Assembly (NCBI GenBank): GCA_026545225.1
Contig: CM048853.1
Location: forward strand, 42,982,755-43,046,754
Source of the DNA: Cornus controversa
Lineage: Eukaryota; Streptophyta; Magnoliopsida; Cornales; Cornaceae
Reading direction: 5' to 3'
DNA: 64,000 nucleotides
The notes beneath the pieces are model-generated. The model had not been told where the DNA came from, did not search any database, and saw only the letters and a program-made list of their open reading frames with translations. Every line of letters starts with the position of its first letter. Within the stretch, counting starts at the first letter, position 1. Both the position numbers and the translations under genes were made by a program. This document shows, in pieces, positions 23,995 to 34,550 of the stretch.

Positions 23995-24119
23995 GCAGTA
24001 TCACAATCCAAGCTATGGGCCTCAATAAAATCTTTTGCACGAGACCAAAAAACAATGGGATTGTATGCTTTTTGCCAATCCTTGAGGAACATTTTGCCTT
24101 CTTCAATGGTTTTCTTAAA
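23995..24119 (-). other. Exon-like segment, unidentified minus-strand gene or pseudogene
   Basis: After a polypyrimidine-AAG the minus strand reads TIEEGKMFLKDWQKAYNPIV then FWSRAKDFIEAHSLDCDTAL and a TAA. This could be a final exon or an exon with a decayed end. Protein-like composition; family not recognised. Confidence 0.3.
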
Positions 24120-24769
24120 AAAAAGAAGATGATTTATTCATTTCCGGATCCTAAAAAATAGGTAAAATTTTGTCACTATCCATTTCAAACATTTTCTTTT
24201 TTCTTCCATTCTTTCATGTACCATGCATAGACTAGATCTTAGGACTGACTAGTGTAAAGTAAAATATTTGGATTCCATAGATAAATTAAACACAGACAAT
24301 AAGAGAGAGAGCAGTAGAGATTCATAGACTTAACATCAACTCCACAGATGAAGAAGCCAATGCTTATACAGGAGCACTATAGGGCTTATACAAAATGACA
24401 GAGGCTAATTTGACAGAGTGCCACACTTGTCCGTTGTGCTAGTTGCACAACTCTAGAGGTAAAATAAACCTTCCTTCTCTTGCTATAGGGCCTACGTCTC
24501 TTTTCAAGGATTTCCATTTCTTGGGTGGGTCAAAGCAATGCACAAGAAGTTCTCAGTCGACGTTGCTTTAGCTGTTTTCAGGTTAGCAAACATCATAGTA
24601 TTTAGAAGAAGAACAATATAAGGATGAACATTCATAGTAACAATCTATCTTTTGAGGATTATTTAATGGTGTATATTTGCACACATGGCACAGTTCTTTC
24701 CTGTGTCAGAGAAAATATGTCCCAAGTTTTTTTTAACATAACTTCTTCAATTGAAGGATCAAAATTGAT

Positions 24770-25015
24770 CATTTCCTGAAAAGATGTATATTTAATGACC
24801 CAATTACAAAAGATGTATATTTATTCGCCAATTGCGATAGGAAACACTCGATCCTAAGATATCCTTTTCTGAGCATGAGAAAAGAAGGAACCCATGAGAA
24901 AAAATGCTGCTCAAAAGGGGCCCCAAACAAACCACCATAAGATCTAATGTTCCCTGCTCGGCAGCCAGAAGAAAGCCAGAATCCCATTTTGGTGGCCATT
25001 TCATTTGTCCATTAG
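24770..25015 (-). other. Exon-like segment, frame uncertain
   Basis: Two overlapping minus-strand frames are open for about 70 codons (one includes MKWPPKWDSGFLLAAEQGTL, the other MATKMGFWLSSGCRAGNIRS). The first has the more protein-like composition. It could be a further exon of the same unidentified gene as 22.2-24.1 kb, or chance. Confidence 0.2.
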
Positions 25016-26574
25016 AGTAAAATATCCCACTGTTGGAGATTTTTCAGCTTACTGTTGCAGCTCTGACAGTATAGTAATAATTTGTATTCATCAAACAAAT
25101 AAAATATATATTTATACAGACGTATATAATGAAACTTAGTTCCTACTAATTTAAAATTTTGAGCAATTCATATATAAAAGAAGAATAATTATGTCAATGA
25201 AACACAATAAATCATCCATCACTAGACCATAATCAAAACATAGAACAAGCGAATTATTTTAAACAACCTATAAAGCCCTTGCATACTTCAACATTACCAA
25301 TCAAGAGTATTCTTAATTATTTAAATGAAGATAATTATCCAATATAGTTAATAAGGATACTTTCTACCTTAAATAAACACCAGCAGACAGCAACAGCTTA
25401 TTCTAATTAGCTATGATCATCATTTGCATTGTTACTTTTGGCATGTAAGATAAAATTATATTACGGAAAAATATAAATAAACTATGAAGGTTCAAACAGA
25501 CTTCCAATATAAGGTCCAAAAAAGAATAGTGTCATTTGCAGTATTTCCTTCAATATAATCCAAAAAGCTTCATTTTTTTGACTAATTTCAATGCACCCAA
25601 TGGTAGTTTTTAAACTAATCAGGTAAGGGCATCTTGATCCAGCTAAAATTCCCGCAAAGCTAACATGAACTAAATTTAAAACTTTTTTGAATTTTTTATA
25701 GCTTAAACCAAATAAGGACCATGACATTTAAGAAGGGGTATTTTTGTACACTAACTTCTTACTTAACCAAATGAATGGGAGTCCCTTCTAACTGGTTGGA
25801 ATCTCAAACGGTTTGGAAGAACAAAAACATGAGAGGAAAATAAGTGACAATAAAGCAAGATCGTAAACTTCTAGTTGCTTAAGGTTTTGTTCCATATTCA
25901 TGAACATAGTCTTGATTTAAGTTAGTGTTTCACTACATTCAAGAGAGTGCCTTGTGGAGCACTTTTTGCTTCGAGAGAGATGAGATCTAAGTGCCTTGAG
26001 GGTGACTAACTACACTTACACAAGATGTATCCACATATATAATGTTAATATGTTTGTGAAAGCTCAAATGGTATCTCCTCCACCCCCAAAACAAAAGCTT
26101 AAGAATTTTAATTCTCAAACTCTCAATTGGGACAAAGTAAATTGTATGTGTCATACTTATTAAAATATATATAACGCCTGTCTAAAATACATATGAACAA
26201 CAACGAATAAAATTAAACAAATATTAGAAGAAAAAAATAGAGGCTGAAAAGAACCTGTTAGCCCCAAAAAAATATCATCTTTCAGGCTAATCATGATCAT
26301 TATGAAAGAAATTACGTGAATCAAAACTAGACAAAGGAAAGAAGAAGAAAGAGATGTAGAAGTTAGAAAAATTTTAAAAATATATCTCAATGCTAAGAAT
26401 TCCATTTATACACATTTAATTATAAATATTACTCCTAAGGTGGTTGAATAAAAATCTATGTGGATAAATATTAAAAAGAAAAACGGAGTTGAACCTATTA
26501 CCAAAACAGATTTCATCCTAACAATTCTATCAAAATACATGTAATCATGACCATAGGTATTTAAAGTAATTGAC
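25016..26574. other. Intergenic or intronic, no exon seen
   Basis: AT-rich sequence without coding signal. If the unidentified minus-strand gene extends to about 30.2 kb, this would be intron. Confidence 0.4.
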
Positions 26575-26660
26575 CAACGGTTATAGCTCAGTAGTACTTC
26601 CTCACCTTCCAAAGTAAAAGGTCGAGAGTTCAAGTCCCCATAGGAAGATAGGGAAAAAGA
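26575..26660 (+). mobile_element. tRNA-derived SINE head
   Basis: The plus strand reads GGTTATAGCTCAGTAGTA (A box, TRGCNNAGTNG type), a 35-bp spacer, then GAGAGTTCAAGTCCCC (B box, GGTTCAAGTCC type) with tRNA-like spacing, followed by an A-rich stretch. This is the internal RNA polymerase III promoter of a plant SINE. The 3' body is not delimited. Confidence 0.55.
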
Positions 26661-26887
26661 AACAAAAAGCAATGTGAACTATAGAGAGAAAGAGCCTCAA
26701 TTAATATAAATAAACAAATGATTGTAGAAAATTAAGAATTAGGAAGATAGAATTTTGCTAATGATTTCTAGTAAATCAAAAGGAAAATCATCGAAACGTG
26801 AAAGCTAAAGACGGAAAAGACCTAAAGCTAAAGGGGCTTAATTTAGTGTTTAGGGAAACTAGTGATCATATCAAGTGAACTTTCATT

Positions 26888-26960
26888 GTACATAGCCAAG
26901 TGGCTAAGGCTTGAGTCTGCAAAACTTCTATTTGCCAGTTCCTAGAATGCCATTCAACCC
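26888..26960 (+). pseudogene. tRNA-Cys(GCA)-like relic, possibly plastid-derived
   Basis: The stretch ACATAGCCAAGTGGCTAAGG..GAGTCTGCAAAACT..TTGCCAGTTC follows the layout of plastid tRNA-Cys: A-box region GCCAAGTGG.TAAGGC, anticodon loop CTGCAAA (anticodon GCA) in a weak stem, and a T-arm start CCAGTTC. The acceptor and T stems are decayed, so it is not functional. It could be a nuclear copy of plastid DNA or a tRNA-derived SINE. Confidence 0.35.
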
Positions 26961-27426
26961 ATTGTTTTACATGTTTAGTGGATAGAAGAGGAGCCCCCCA
27001 AAGAAATCATAATTTTTGAAAAATTGGTGGAACTTTAACTAGACATAATTTTTTTTAAAACATTAATCCAAATTACTTATGACAGAAATTATAAAAAGAA
27101 CCGCAACATGCAAGCTCCAATTGTCATGCTAAGCACCCACTTTCCCTCTTCTTTTGCCACCATGGCAAGGCGTCCCTTGGCATCAATATTACCAAATTTG
27201 AAGCCAAATCTCCACAACAAGTCTTTCCTTCTAAGTCTTGGCTAACCCATAGTGAATAAGGCAACAAAAAAAAAACTCAAGACTGCGTTTATTGTAACTA
27301 GGGAATATTGATACTGTCAGCTCATTATGATTTTTAAGAAGCCTAGCCTATAATATGATTCAGAGCTATAATGTTCAATTTTTTCTGGATTTAGAGGCAG
27401 AATTATCACTTAATATTATTTCCTAG

Positions 27427-27660
27427 TTAGCTTAGATATATACCAAGTAATCAGTTTTGTTATGTTATCAGTGCTGATTGTTGTAACTGCTAGTCATTAA
27501 GTGTTCTAAATTCTTAAATGCTAAGGAAATTTGACCACGCGTCACATGAGAACTGTCCACCGTTGAATGAGATGGATCTCACTACGAAACCCACACCATC
27601 CAACGATGGACAGTCCTCATGCAGCGCGTGAGTGACCATCTAACTTTAACTGCATATTTT
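27427..27660. repeat. Hairpin-bearing repeat, copy A of three
   Basis: Starts TTTCCTAGTTAGCTTAGATA, contains TGTTGTAACTGC and ends in an imperfect hairpin whose arms are ACTGTCCACCGTTGAATGAG and CCATCCAACGATGGACAGTC. Copies B (27808-28035) and C (28701-29085) carry the same parts in the same order. Confidence 0.75.
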
Positions 27661-27807
27661 CAGTAAACTGGCAACATTTAATAAAATTATATTTCAATAA
27701 TAAACTATTAATATTAATAGAATAAGTAATGTACGGGCTTGGCTCAAGTTAATAATATGATTCCCACAAAGGCAAGACATACTCTATGTAATACCATGCT
27801 TGTTTCC

Positions 27808-28035
27808 CAGTTAGCTTAGATACTTACCAAGTAACTAATGTTGTTATAAGTGACTACAACAATTGCAACATGATAAGTGTTGTAAATTTTGTTATATACT
27901 AAGGATAGCCGCTTATGTATAACGTGGGGAATGTCAACCGTTGAATGATGTGAGCCCAACTATAGGATCCACATCATCCAACGGTGGACAATCCATACAC
28001 GGTGCATAAGCAACTATCGAATTTTAACTGCATTT
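27808..28035. repeat. Hairpin-bearing repeat, copy B of three
   Basis: CCCAGTTAGCTTAGATACTT, TACCAAGTAACTAATGTTGT and the hairpin AATGTCAACCGTTGAATGAT / CATCCAACGGTGGACAATCC. Same order as copies A and C, and uninterrupted where copy C has a MITE. Confidence 0.75.
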
Positions 28036-28289
28036 TTTCTGGATATAGGCAGCATTTAATTTTATGTCTGCCTCTTCATAAGCCCTAGTTGACCCACAAC
28101 AATTAAGACGACAAAAATGAACTCCAGACCAACTCCTTCATAACCAGGAATATTGATGCAGCCAACGATTTTCTTTTAAAAAGCCCAGCCTAAGATTATC
28201 ATTCAGGGGATTATAATGTAATTTCAAGCCTCTCTGGAATTAAGAGAGAAAATTATTACGTATACTTAATTCCTAGTTAAATGCTTACA

Positions 28290-28360
28290 TTGAGAGCAAA
28301 AGATTTTTCAAGCTTGAGAACACAAGTTCAAGTCTTTAGAGCAACCACTTTGTTCCAAAA
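28290..28360 (+). mobile_element. Possible SINE remnant
   Basis: ACACAAGTTCAAGTCTTTAG resembles a SINE B box and is followed by AGCAACCACTTTGT and an A-run. Only one box is convincing. Confidence 0.3.
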
Positions 28361-28700
28361 AAAGCCAAAATTTGATATTCTCTCTTGTATTCCCTTCCAG
28401 CAATAAAAACAGAGGTACAACGGTTATACCACAATATTATATCTACGTGCTATCGATGACTAATCACAATATGTCACACAACTTTGGTGGTAGACCCTTT
28501 CCACATTAGCTGAAGACTAACTCTTATGTTAGAATCAGTAGCTCTGTTGCTGTAAAGCATCTGACTCCTTGTTGGAACGACATCTTCATGTTGATTTGGT
28601 GATGCCATGTAGGGAGGACAATGTGATATCACAATTACACCCTTTTGCTCACTTCATGCATCCCATGAAGTCAAGAGATGCATTGTGTAATACATTGCTC

Positions 28701-29085
28701 ATTTCCTAATTAATTTAGGGAAAACTCTTTCCTTCGTCACACCTGACTTCCGACTCACTCACATTGGTTGTGGGCCCCACCACAGTGCTTTGTCATTGCC
28801 GTGTGGTGGAGTCCACAGCCAATGTGAGTGAGTCGGTTGTCGAGTGTCACAATGTATAGCATTGTCCTTAGTTTAGATACTTACCAAATAACTAAAGTTA
28901 TCGGTGAATATTGTAATTGTTACACAAAAAGTGTTGTGTAACTTTGCTAAATGCTAAAGACAGTCGCCTATGTCACATGGGGAATGTCAACCGTTGGATG
29001 GTGTGAGTCCCACTACAGGATTCAAACCATCCAATGATGGACAATCCACATCTAACGTATAAGTGACTATCCAACTTTAACGACA
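28701..29085. repeat. Hairpin-bearing repeat, copy C of three, interrupted by a MITE
   Basis: Begins TTTCCTAATTAATTTAG, is broken by the MITE at 28719-28867, then resumes TTTAGATACTTACCAAATAA with the hairpin AATGTCAACCGTTGGATGGT / CCATCCAATGATGGACAATC. Copies A and B give the empty site. Confidence 0.75.
28719..28867. mobile_element. Hairpin MITE inserted in repeat copy C
   Basis: A 149-bp element whose arms share CCGACTCACTCACATTGG.TGTGG. Flanks TTAATTTAG (28710-28718) and TTAGTTTAG (28868-28876) match 8 of 9, and sister repeats have a single uninterrupted TTAGCTTAG at this spot. The arm centre GGGCCCCACCACA is like that of the MITE at 11024-11182. Confidence 0.8.
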
Positions 29086-29120
29086 TGATTTTAAATATAG
29101 GCAACATTTAAATTTGTGAT

Positions 29121-30129
29121 GTAATTGGATACCTTTAAAAATATACGGGCAATAAATGTTAGTAAGGGATATGATATTCGCACTCCAAAAAAGTACTATA
29201 GCAATCCACTTGATTTTTTTATAAATGAAGTGACAAAGGTACACATCGAAAGTGGTAAGAGTACTTTTGAGGGATGATTAACCACCCTCTTAGATGACAA
29301 ATGCTCGCATAGAGTCAAAAGAGATATGGAGTTCAAAGGGGAGTGGGTTTTTCTTCAGGGCTCAAGATAGAGAATAGAAAGGGCCCCACAAGTTTTAACT
29401 CGCCGTTGGGGAATTCATACGAACGGGAACAAGAAAATCTCAACGAAAAAGTGCTCTCTAAACCGAACGTGAAAGTTGTTTTCCATCAACCTCCCATAAC
29501 TCTACTCTCGACTTGGATTATATATACAAAAAGGTCAGTTCTTGGCCATTCCACATGCAAAGGTGAAAAGACAGGTGCTGTAGGGGATGGGGCATCCTTA
29601 TAAACCACTGACACATGAAACCCAACTAGGCAAACAAGTTTAGATATGGCAATTCAAAGTCCGGTGAAATGATAAAAACAAAGGATTCTGGAGGGTACAT
29701 TTCATTTAATGAGACTAAGTGGAGGTGTGAATGTTCATTTCCTTAGGCCCTCATCCCCATCCTTTAATAGAAATTACAAAAATGAAAAATGAAACACAAG
29801 ATTTGTTAACTTACACCAATATATATTTATGTGTATGCAACCCCTAATCTGACCCTTCCATACAAATAATCAAATCATTAATTACTAAACCTACTCACGC
29901 ATTAACCATTCAATTCCTGATTTAACCACAGACCGCAAATGGTCAAGTCCTAACCCTAACCTTAACCATTCAATTTCTAATCTACTTTTACATTGAATTA
30001 ACATTTCTCAACTTACAACAAAACGAGCCCCAGTTACTAAATAACAAATTATCAAACAAAGTAGTATAAAGTACATTCTTAATACAAATTTAACCATAAA
30101 CCCCATTAATATATACAATGACATATTTG
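29121..30129. other. Intergenic, no gene seen
   Basis: An 86-codon ORF at 29343-29603 has no recognisable domain. The phrase ATATTCGCACTCCAAAAAAG at about 29177 resembles the end of the TIR element at 45911-46825 and may be a fragment of that family. Confidence 0.4.
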
Positions 30130-30420
30130 AAATGAAGTCTTACCTCAAAAGCAACTAATTCATTCGACAAAAAACTAGTACCTTGAATAGAATCGGAGTG
30201 AAATCGTCCATGTCGAGATGTTTATGATATATAGCTTGATATGTATTGTTTCAGTTTACTGTTTGATTTTGAGGGTTTGAGACTTTGGTTCGAGTATTGT
30301 GTTGGAGTCGAATTGAATCACCACAAACCCTACCCGTAGTGCTTTTCCCTCACTCTCCGATTGAGTCCAACCAAATGCAATTACAGTGGCCACTGCTCTT
30401 CGGATTGGTTTTTCAAATGC
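30130..30420 (-). other. Possible 5' exon region of an unidentified minus-strand gene
   Basis: On the minus strand a GC-richer stretch is followed by ATGGACGATTTCACTCCG (MDDFTPILFK) with donor-like GTACTAG after it, and a second donor GAG|GTAAGA at about 30144. An overlapping frame is open as RHGRFHSDSIQGTSFLSNEL. This could be the 5' end of the gene whose exon-like pieces lie at 22.2-25 kb, but no connection can be shown. Confidence 0.2.
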
Positions 30421-30740
30421 TGGCGTTTTGGACTTGGAAGCTGTTTTGAGTGTGGTTGGCCACTTGGCCCTACACAGAGCCGGAGCTACAGTGGCGAGGG
30501 TGCAGGCAGCGCGAAGGACTTGATCCTCTCCAAAATATATTTTTTCTCTGTATGTATCTCCAAGAAACCATCTAACAGTTCCTTGGAGATGCTTGCAGAT
30601 GAAAAAAACTTGCAGAGGATCCGTTTCCGACCAGGAAACGGCAAATTTTATATCATATATAAAAGAGTACTTTATATATGAAAGGTCTAATCAGCCCTAT
30701 ATGAGGGTTCAAAAGCAGGAAATGAGGGTACAAGTCTTTT

Positions 30741-30934
30741 TTGTGCTTTTTTATTGGTAGGTTAATGCATGGCTATAAATTATGGAAGCAAGAAGCAATT
30801 TTAAAACAAATGTTGGCCTATTCTGTGAGCAAAAGATTTACTAGGACTATTTCTATACACATGCTTAATTGTCTATAACAGTGCGAAAATCATTTCACTT
30901 TTTATTCCATTTCATTCAGAGAGATTAAAACAAC

Positions 30935-30980
<46 letters not shown>

Positions 30981-32893
30981 TACTCCTTAAAGTTATTTCT
31001 TAGTCATGTAATCTGTGAAACTGCTTGAACAGAATAAATTAAGTAGTCAACTAAAGATTAATTGCTTCCTCAAGTTTTTAGTAATGTATATTTTTGCCTC
31101 CTTAGCAATAAAATTAACCAAACATTTAACAGAGATGATCGAGTCATTTTAGATGCGACAACAAAGCCAATTCTTTTGCTAAACTGCTATAAAACACACC
31201 ATTGATGTACAAAGGTGGACGAAATTGTGACCATCATACAGAAATTGCACCATGATCTAAACACATATATACTACAGAATGAAGGTTCCAAATACCTCTT
31301 CCAAAACATGTCTATTCTATGAATGGAAGGCCACATATATGCAGCAGAAGGCAAGAAATGCCAGAACACCTTTACAAAAAAGCAGCATTGTAGAAACAAA
31401 CAGATTAATCTGAGAAGCATTAAAAGAAGGGAAAAGGAAAAAATATGCAAGATGTGTTGCAAGTAGAAACAAACAGATTAACTCAAAGAGCTACTTAGTT
31501 TCACATACTTGATGAAATTTTCGAGGAGGTCTTGCTTGATGACAACTGAGATATCGTTTGCACCTTCTTCTGTGGGGGCTTGGGAAGTTTGGACAGCAAA
31601 TTTGGCCTGCAATCAAACATTAATCAAAAGAACAGACTTGGATCTTTTTTATCATAGCATAGCAGTTTATCATGCAGCAAAATCAAGCGACGATCCATTT
31701 AATTATCATACTTAAGTACAGAGGGCCTAATCAAATACAAGCATACAGACACATAAATGCAAAACCGCAAAACATACGTGTGTAGTCTTCTTCTTGTCAT
31801 TATATGTCCAAACCGAGAAGCTTTCACCAAAATATCTAATACAATAGAAAACTGATCGATCATTAAACCCAAAAAGGAGGATTGACGAGTAGGTTCCATT
31901 TAATTATCATACTTTAGTACAGAGGGCCTCTAGGCCATTCCGCAAATGAGTGGGGAAAACTTGAGTTTCATAGTCCAATCAAAGCAAATAAAATAGAGAA
32001 TAACAATCTAGTATTTTATAGGAATGGAGGATTTTCAATTTTTCATGCTGCAGTAACAGCAGCACTCTACTGTATTTTGGAGAGAGTAGCAATTGTTCAG
32101 TGAGTCTGCAACAGATAACATTTTGAATTAAAAATGCAAAGGGAGAATATCTGTAGCTAGTCTTAACTATTCCTATTTGCTCTGTACATACCCAAATAAA
32201 AAGTAAAAATAAATAAATAAAAATCAGCAGACCTGAAAAGCTTAAGGAAATGAGAAACTCACCCCTCTGCATTCTCTACTGTCTGTTTTGCAGTTTCGGG
32301 GAAAAGAGTATACACTCCACAATACTGTTCATTGAACCATCAGTTTCTGTTCCCATTGAAAGACAACTATCAGATATCTCACTTAATCTCTCTTCAGAAT
32401 CGGCAACCCCAAATCCAAGGAGCTCAATGTCATCGTTACAATTTTGAGCCCCATCTGTTACAGTAAGCCTTGATTCGATGTTCTCTGGAAAATTTTGACC
32501 TCCATTTGCTACAGCAAGCCTTGACTGTCGAAAAAAATCCCTGTGGTGTCCAAAGTCATCCACTTATTGCTGAGAACCAGCTTCAGAATGCTTATCACTG
32601 TACTCTGAACTATTGTATCTCTTAGGGTTGCCACCTGCAAGATTACCGGACAATCAGAAACAAATGTTGGCATATTCTGTGAGCAAAAGGTTTACTGGGA
32701 GTGTTTATCGGAAAGGAAGTGAAATATTTATTGAAACAGTCAGAGAGGAGGAAAAGAGGAAAGGCAATCCAAAGATGCAAGAAATTCAACCATCTTTTGT
32801 ACTCAATCCACCCTTTTCTCCAATTGCTAGAGTATAGACTTCATGACTTTGCTCGGTAAGGCAGAGATGAGTTATCGAAGAGACCCAGATCGT
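30741..32893 (+). repeat. Left arm of a 2.1-kb inverted duplication
   Basis: The reverse complement matches 38531-40606 nearly throughout, apart from indels and a TA run at about 30939-30976. Matching landmarks: GGTAGGTTAATG at 30757 against CATTAACCTACC at about 40568-40579, the kinesin-like exons, and AGAGATGAGTT at 32863 against AACTCATCTCT at about 38551. It carries a kinesin-like pseudogene on the minus strand. Spacer between arms: 5.6 kb. Confidence 0.9.
31501..32634 (-). pseudogene. Kinesin-like (probably KIN-14) tail pseudogene, left-arm copy
   Basis: Two exon remnants on the minus strand. Exon 32634-about 32258 follows CTTGCAG and reads GNPKRYNSSEYSDKHSEAGS, QQ*VDDFGHHRDFFRQSRLA, .., DIELLGFGVADSEERLSEIS and LSMGTETDGSMNSIVE. 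The last exon, 31606-31501, reads LLSKLPKPPQKKVQTISQLS.. to TGA. The motif order (LLGFG.ADSEERLS, SMGTETDGS, LPKPPQK) is what I associate with the C-terminal tail of plant KIN-14 kinesins, but this is from memory. The motor domain is absent. The stop in QQ*VDD is shared with the right-arm copy, so the gene was dead before the inverted duplication. Confidence 0.6.
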
Positions 32894-32970
32894 GTATTGG
32901 CTGACGCAATACAAAAAGACTTGCATGCCCTTTACTTTACAAATTATTTATTTGGTTTAGTGCATAAAAC

Positions 32971-33682
32971 TAGGGGTGCACACGGTACGGTTCCTCACGG
33001 TTCTTGGTGGAACCGGAACCGGAACCGTTACCAACGGTTCCTGATTTTCGGAACCGGAACCGAAACCGTTGGGGGTTGGAACCGTGAGGAACCGTACCGC
33101 GGTTCTCGGTACGGTTCCGGTTCCGAACCGCGGTTCCTTAGGATTTTTTTTTTTTTTTTAATGAAGCTTGAAAATACAAAATATATATATATATATTCAT
33201 TAAATAAATGTGAGACCTACAATCTAAAAATGACACCCTATATATATATAATTATTATATTATATTATAGATATATATACATTACATATAATGTATATAT
33301 ATTATGTATAATAATTATATTATAATATAATTATTATATATAATATATGATAATATAATTATTATACATAATATATATACATTATATATAATTATTATAT
33401 GTAATGTATATATATATATATTATATATAGTTATTATATTATATATATATATACACATATTTAATATAAAACGGTTCCGGTTCTGGTTCCGGTTCCAAGG
33501 AACCGTTACCCCCAACGGTTCCGGTTCCGGTACGGTTCTACTGGTCCTGGAACCGGAACCGTTGGTAACGGTTCCTAATTTTAGGAACCGGAACCGGAAC
33601 CGTAGCCACGGTTCGATACGGTTCCGGTACGGTTCCGGTTCCGGTTCCGGTTCCGGTTCCGACGGTTCTTTGTGCACCCCTA
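32971..33682. mobile_element. Non-autonomous hAT element nested in the MULE terminal repeat
   Basis: 11-bp perfect inverted ends TAGGGGTGCAC/GTGCACCCCTA with a perfect 8-bp target duplication CATAAAAC (32963-32970 and 33683-33690). Subterminal regions are dense arrays of GGAACC/GGTTCC words that pair between the two ends. The 300-bp centre is almost pure A/T with palindromes. No transposase. ORFs across it are low-complexity artefacts. Confidence 0.92.
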
Positions 33683-33860
33683 CATAAAACACCCTCGCTA
33701 TATATAGAAATATGCAAAAAATATCCTCCAATTTAGCATGCACATATCACCCCACTAGATATCTCCGATATGCAAATACCCCCTCCGGCTACATTCCGAT
33801 CAAATACAATCATTAACCGAAGTGTTTGACTTAAATTTATTTTAAAATTCCAAAATTACT

Positions 33861-33944
33861 CCTCCAATAAAATTTCGTTTACAATTCCATATATATGTAT
33901 ATGTATACATATATATGGAATTGTAAACGAAATTTTACTGGAGG
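33861..33944. repeat. 84-bp near-perfect palindrome
   Basis: CCTCCAATAAAATTTCGTTT pairs with AAACGAAATTTTACTGGAGG across a TATATGTATATGTATACATA centre. One mismatch per arm at most was noted. Inside the MULE-like element. Confidence 0.85.
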
Positions 33945-33950
33945 GGCAAC

Positions 33951-34104
33951 CCATAACAGAGTCGGGGTGTGTGTGATGATATATAACAGCGTGTGTATAC
34001 TGTTATGGTGTGTGTGATGATATATAACAGTGTGTGTGTATATATGTGTGTATTATATACACACACACTGTTATATATCATCACACACACCGACTCTGTT
34101 ATGG
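33951..34104. repeat. Second long palindrome with a duplicated left arm
   Basis: The right arm (CACTGTTATATATCATCACA then CACACCGACTCTGTTATGG) can pair with either of two left copies, at about 33951-33998 and 34007-34040. It lies directly beside the palindrome at 33861-33944. Confidence 0.75.
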
Positions 34105-34189
34105 TTTGATTTGTTCCGAAATTAATGATTTGCTCTGTTTGGTGTTTGCCTATTAATGGGTTTGTTCATATATATATATATATCAAAGC

Positions 34190-34500
34190 GACAACCTGGT
34201 TCAACCTCATCGCAGTCGCAATTGTAATCGCAATCTTCGTCGACTGCTTCACAAACTCTAATCACATCATCTTGATTCTCTCTCTATTCGAATCGTAACC
34301 CTATTTCGCATCATCGCATCACAGTGATCAACAAACCCTAATCAAAATCAATTGGAACAATTGCATGGCAACAACAACCACTGCATCTGTCGCAACTTCG
34401 CTCATCTCTGATCATAGATTCTATTTCAGTTTGATTTTGCACAACTTCGATTTTGGCTTCTCCAAACGACATCTTGAACTTCATTGTTACACTATTTCGA
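34190..34500 (+). other. Captured-gene-like segment inside the MULE-like element
   Basis: GC-richer sequence with ACCCTAATTTC/CAAACCCTAA-type 5'-leader motifs leads to ATG at 34365 and an open frame MATTTTASVATSLISDHRFY. It then decays into (TA)n/(CA)n. It resembles a 5'-UTR plus first codons of a host gene. Source gene not recognised. Confidence 0.4.
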
Positions 34501-34501
34501 C

Positions 34502-34550
<49 letters not shown>

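Noticed and set aside
32843..33743. ORFs of 160 and 142 codons rich in NRNRNR or EPEPEP
   Set aside because: They translate the GGAACC/GGTTCC subterminal arrays of the hAT element and its AT-rich core, not a protein gene.
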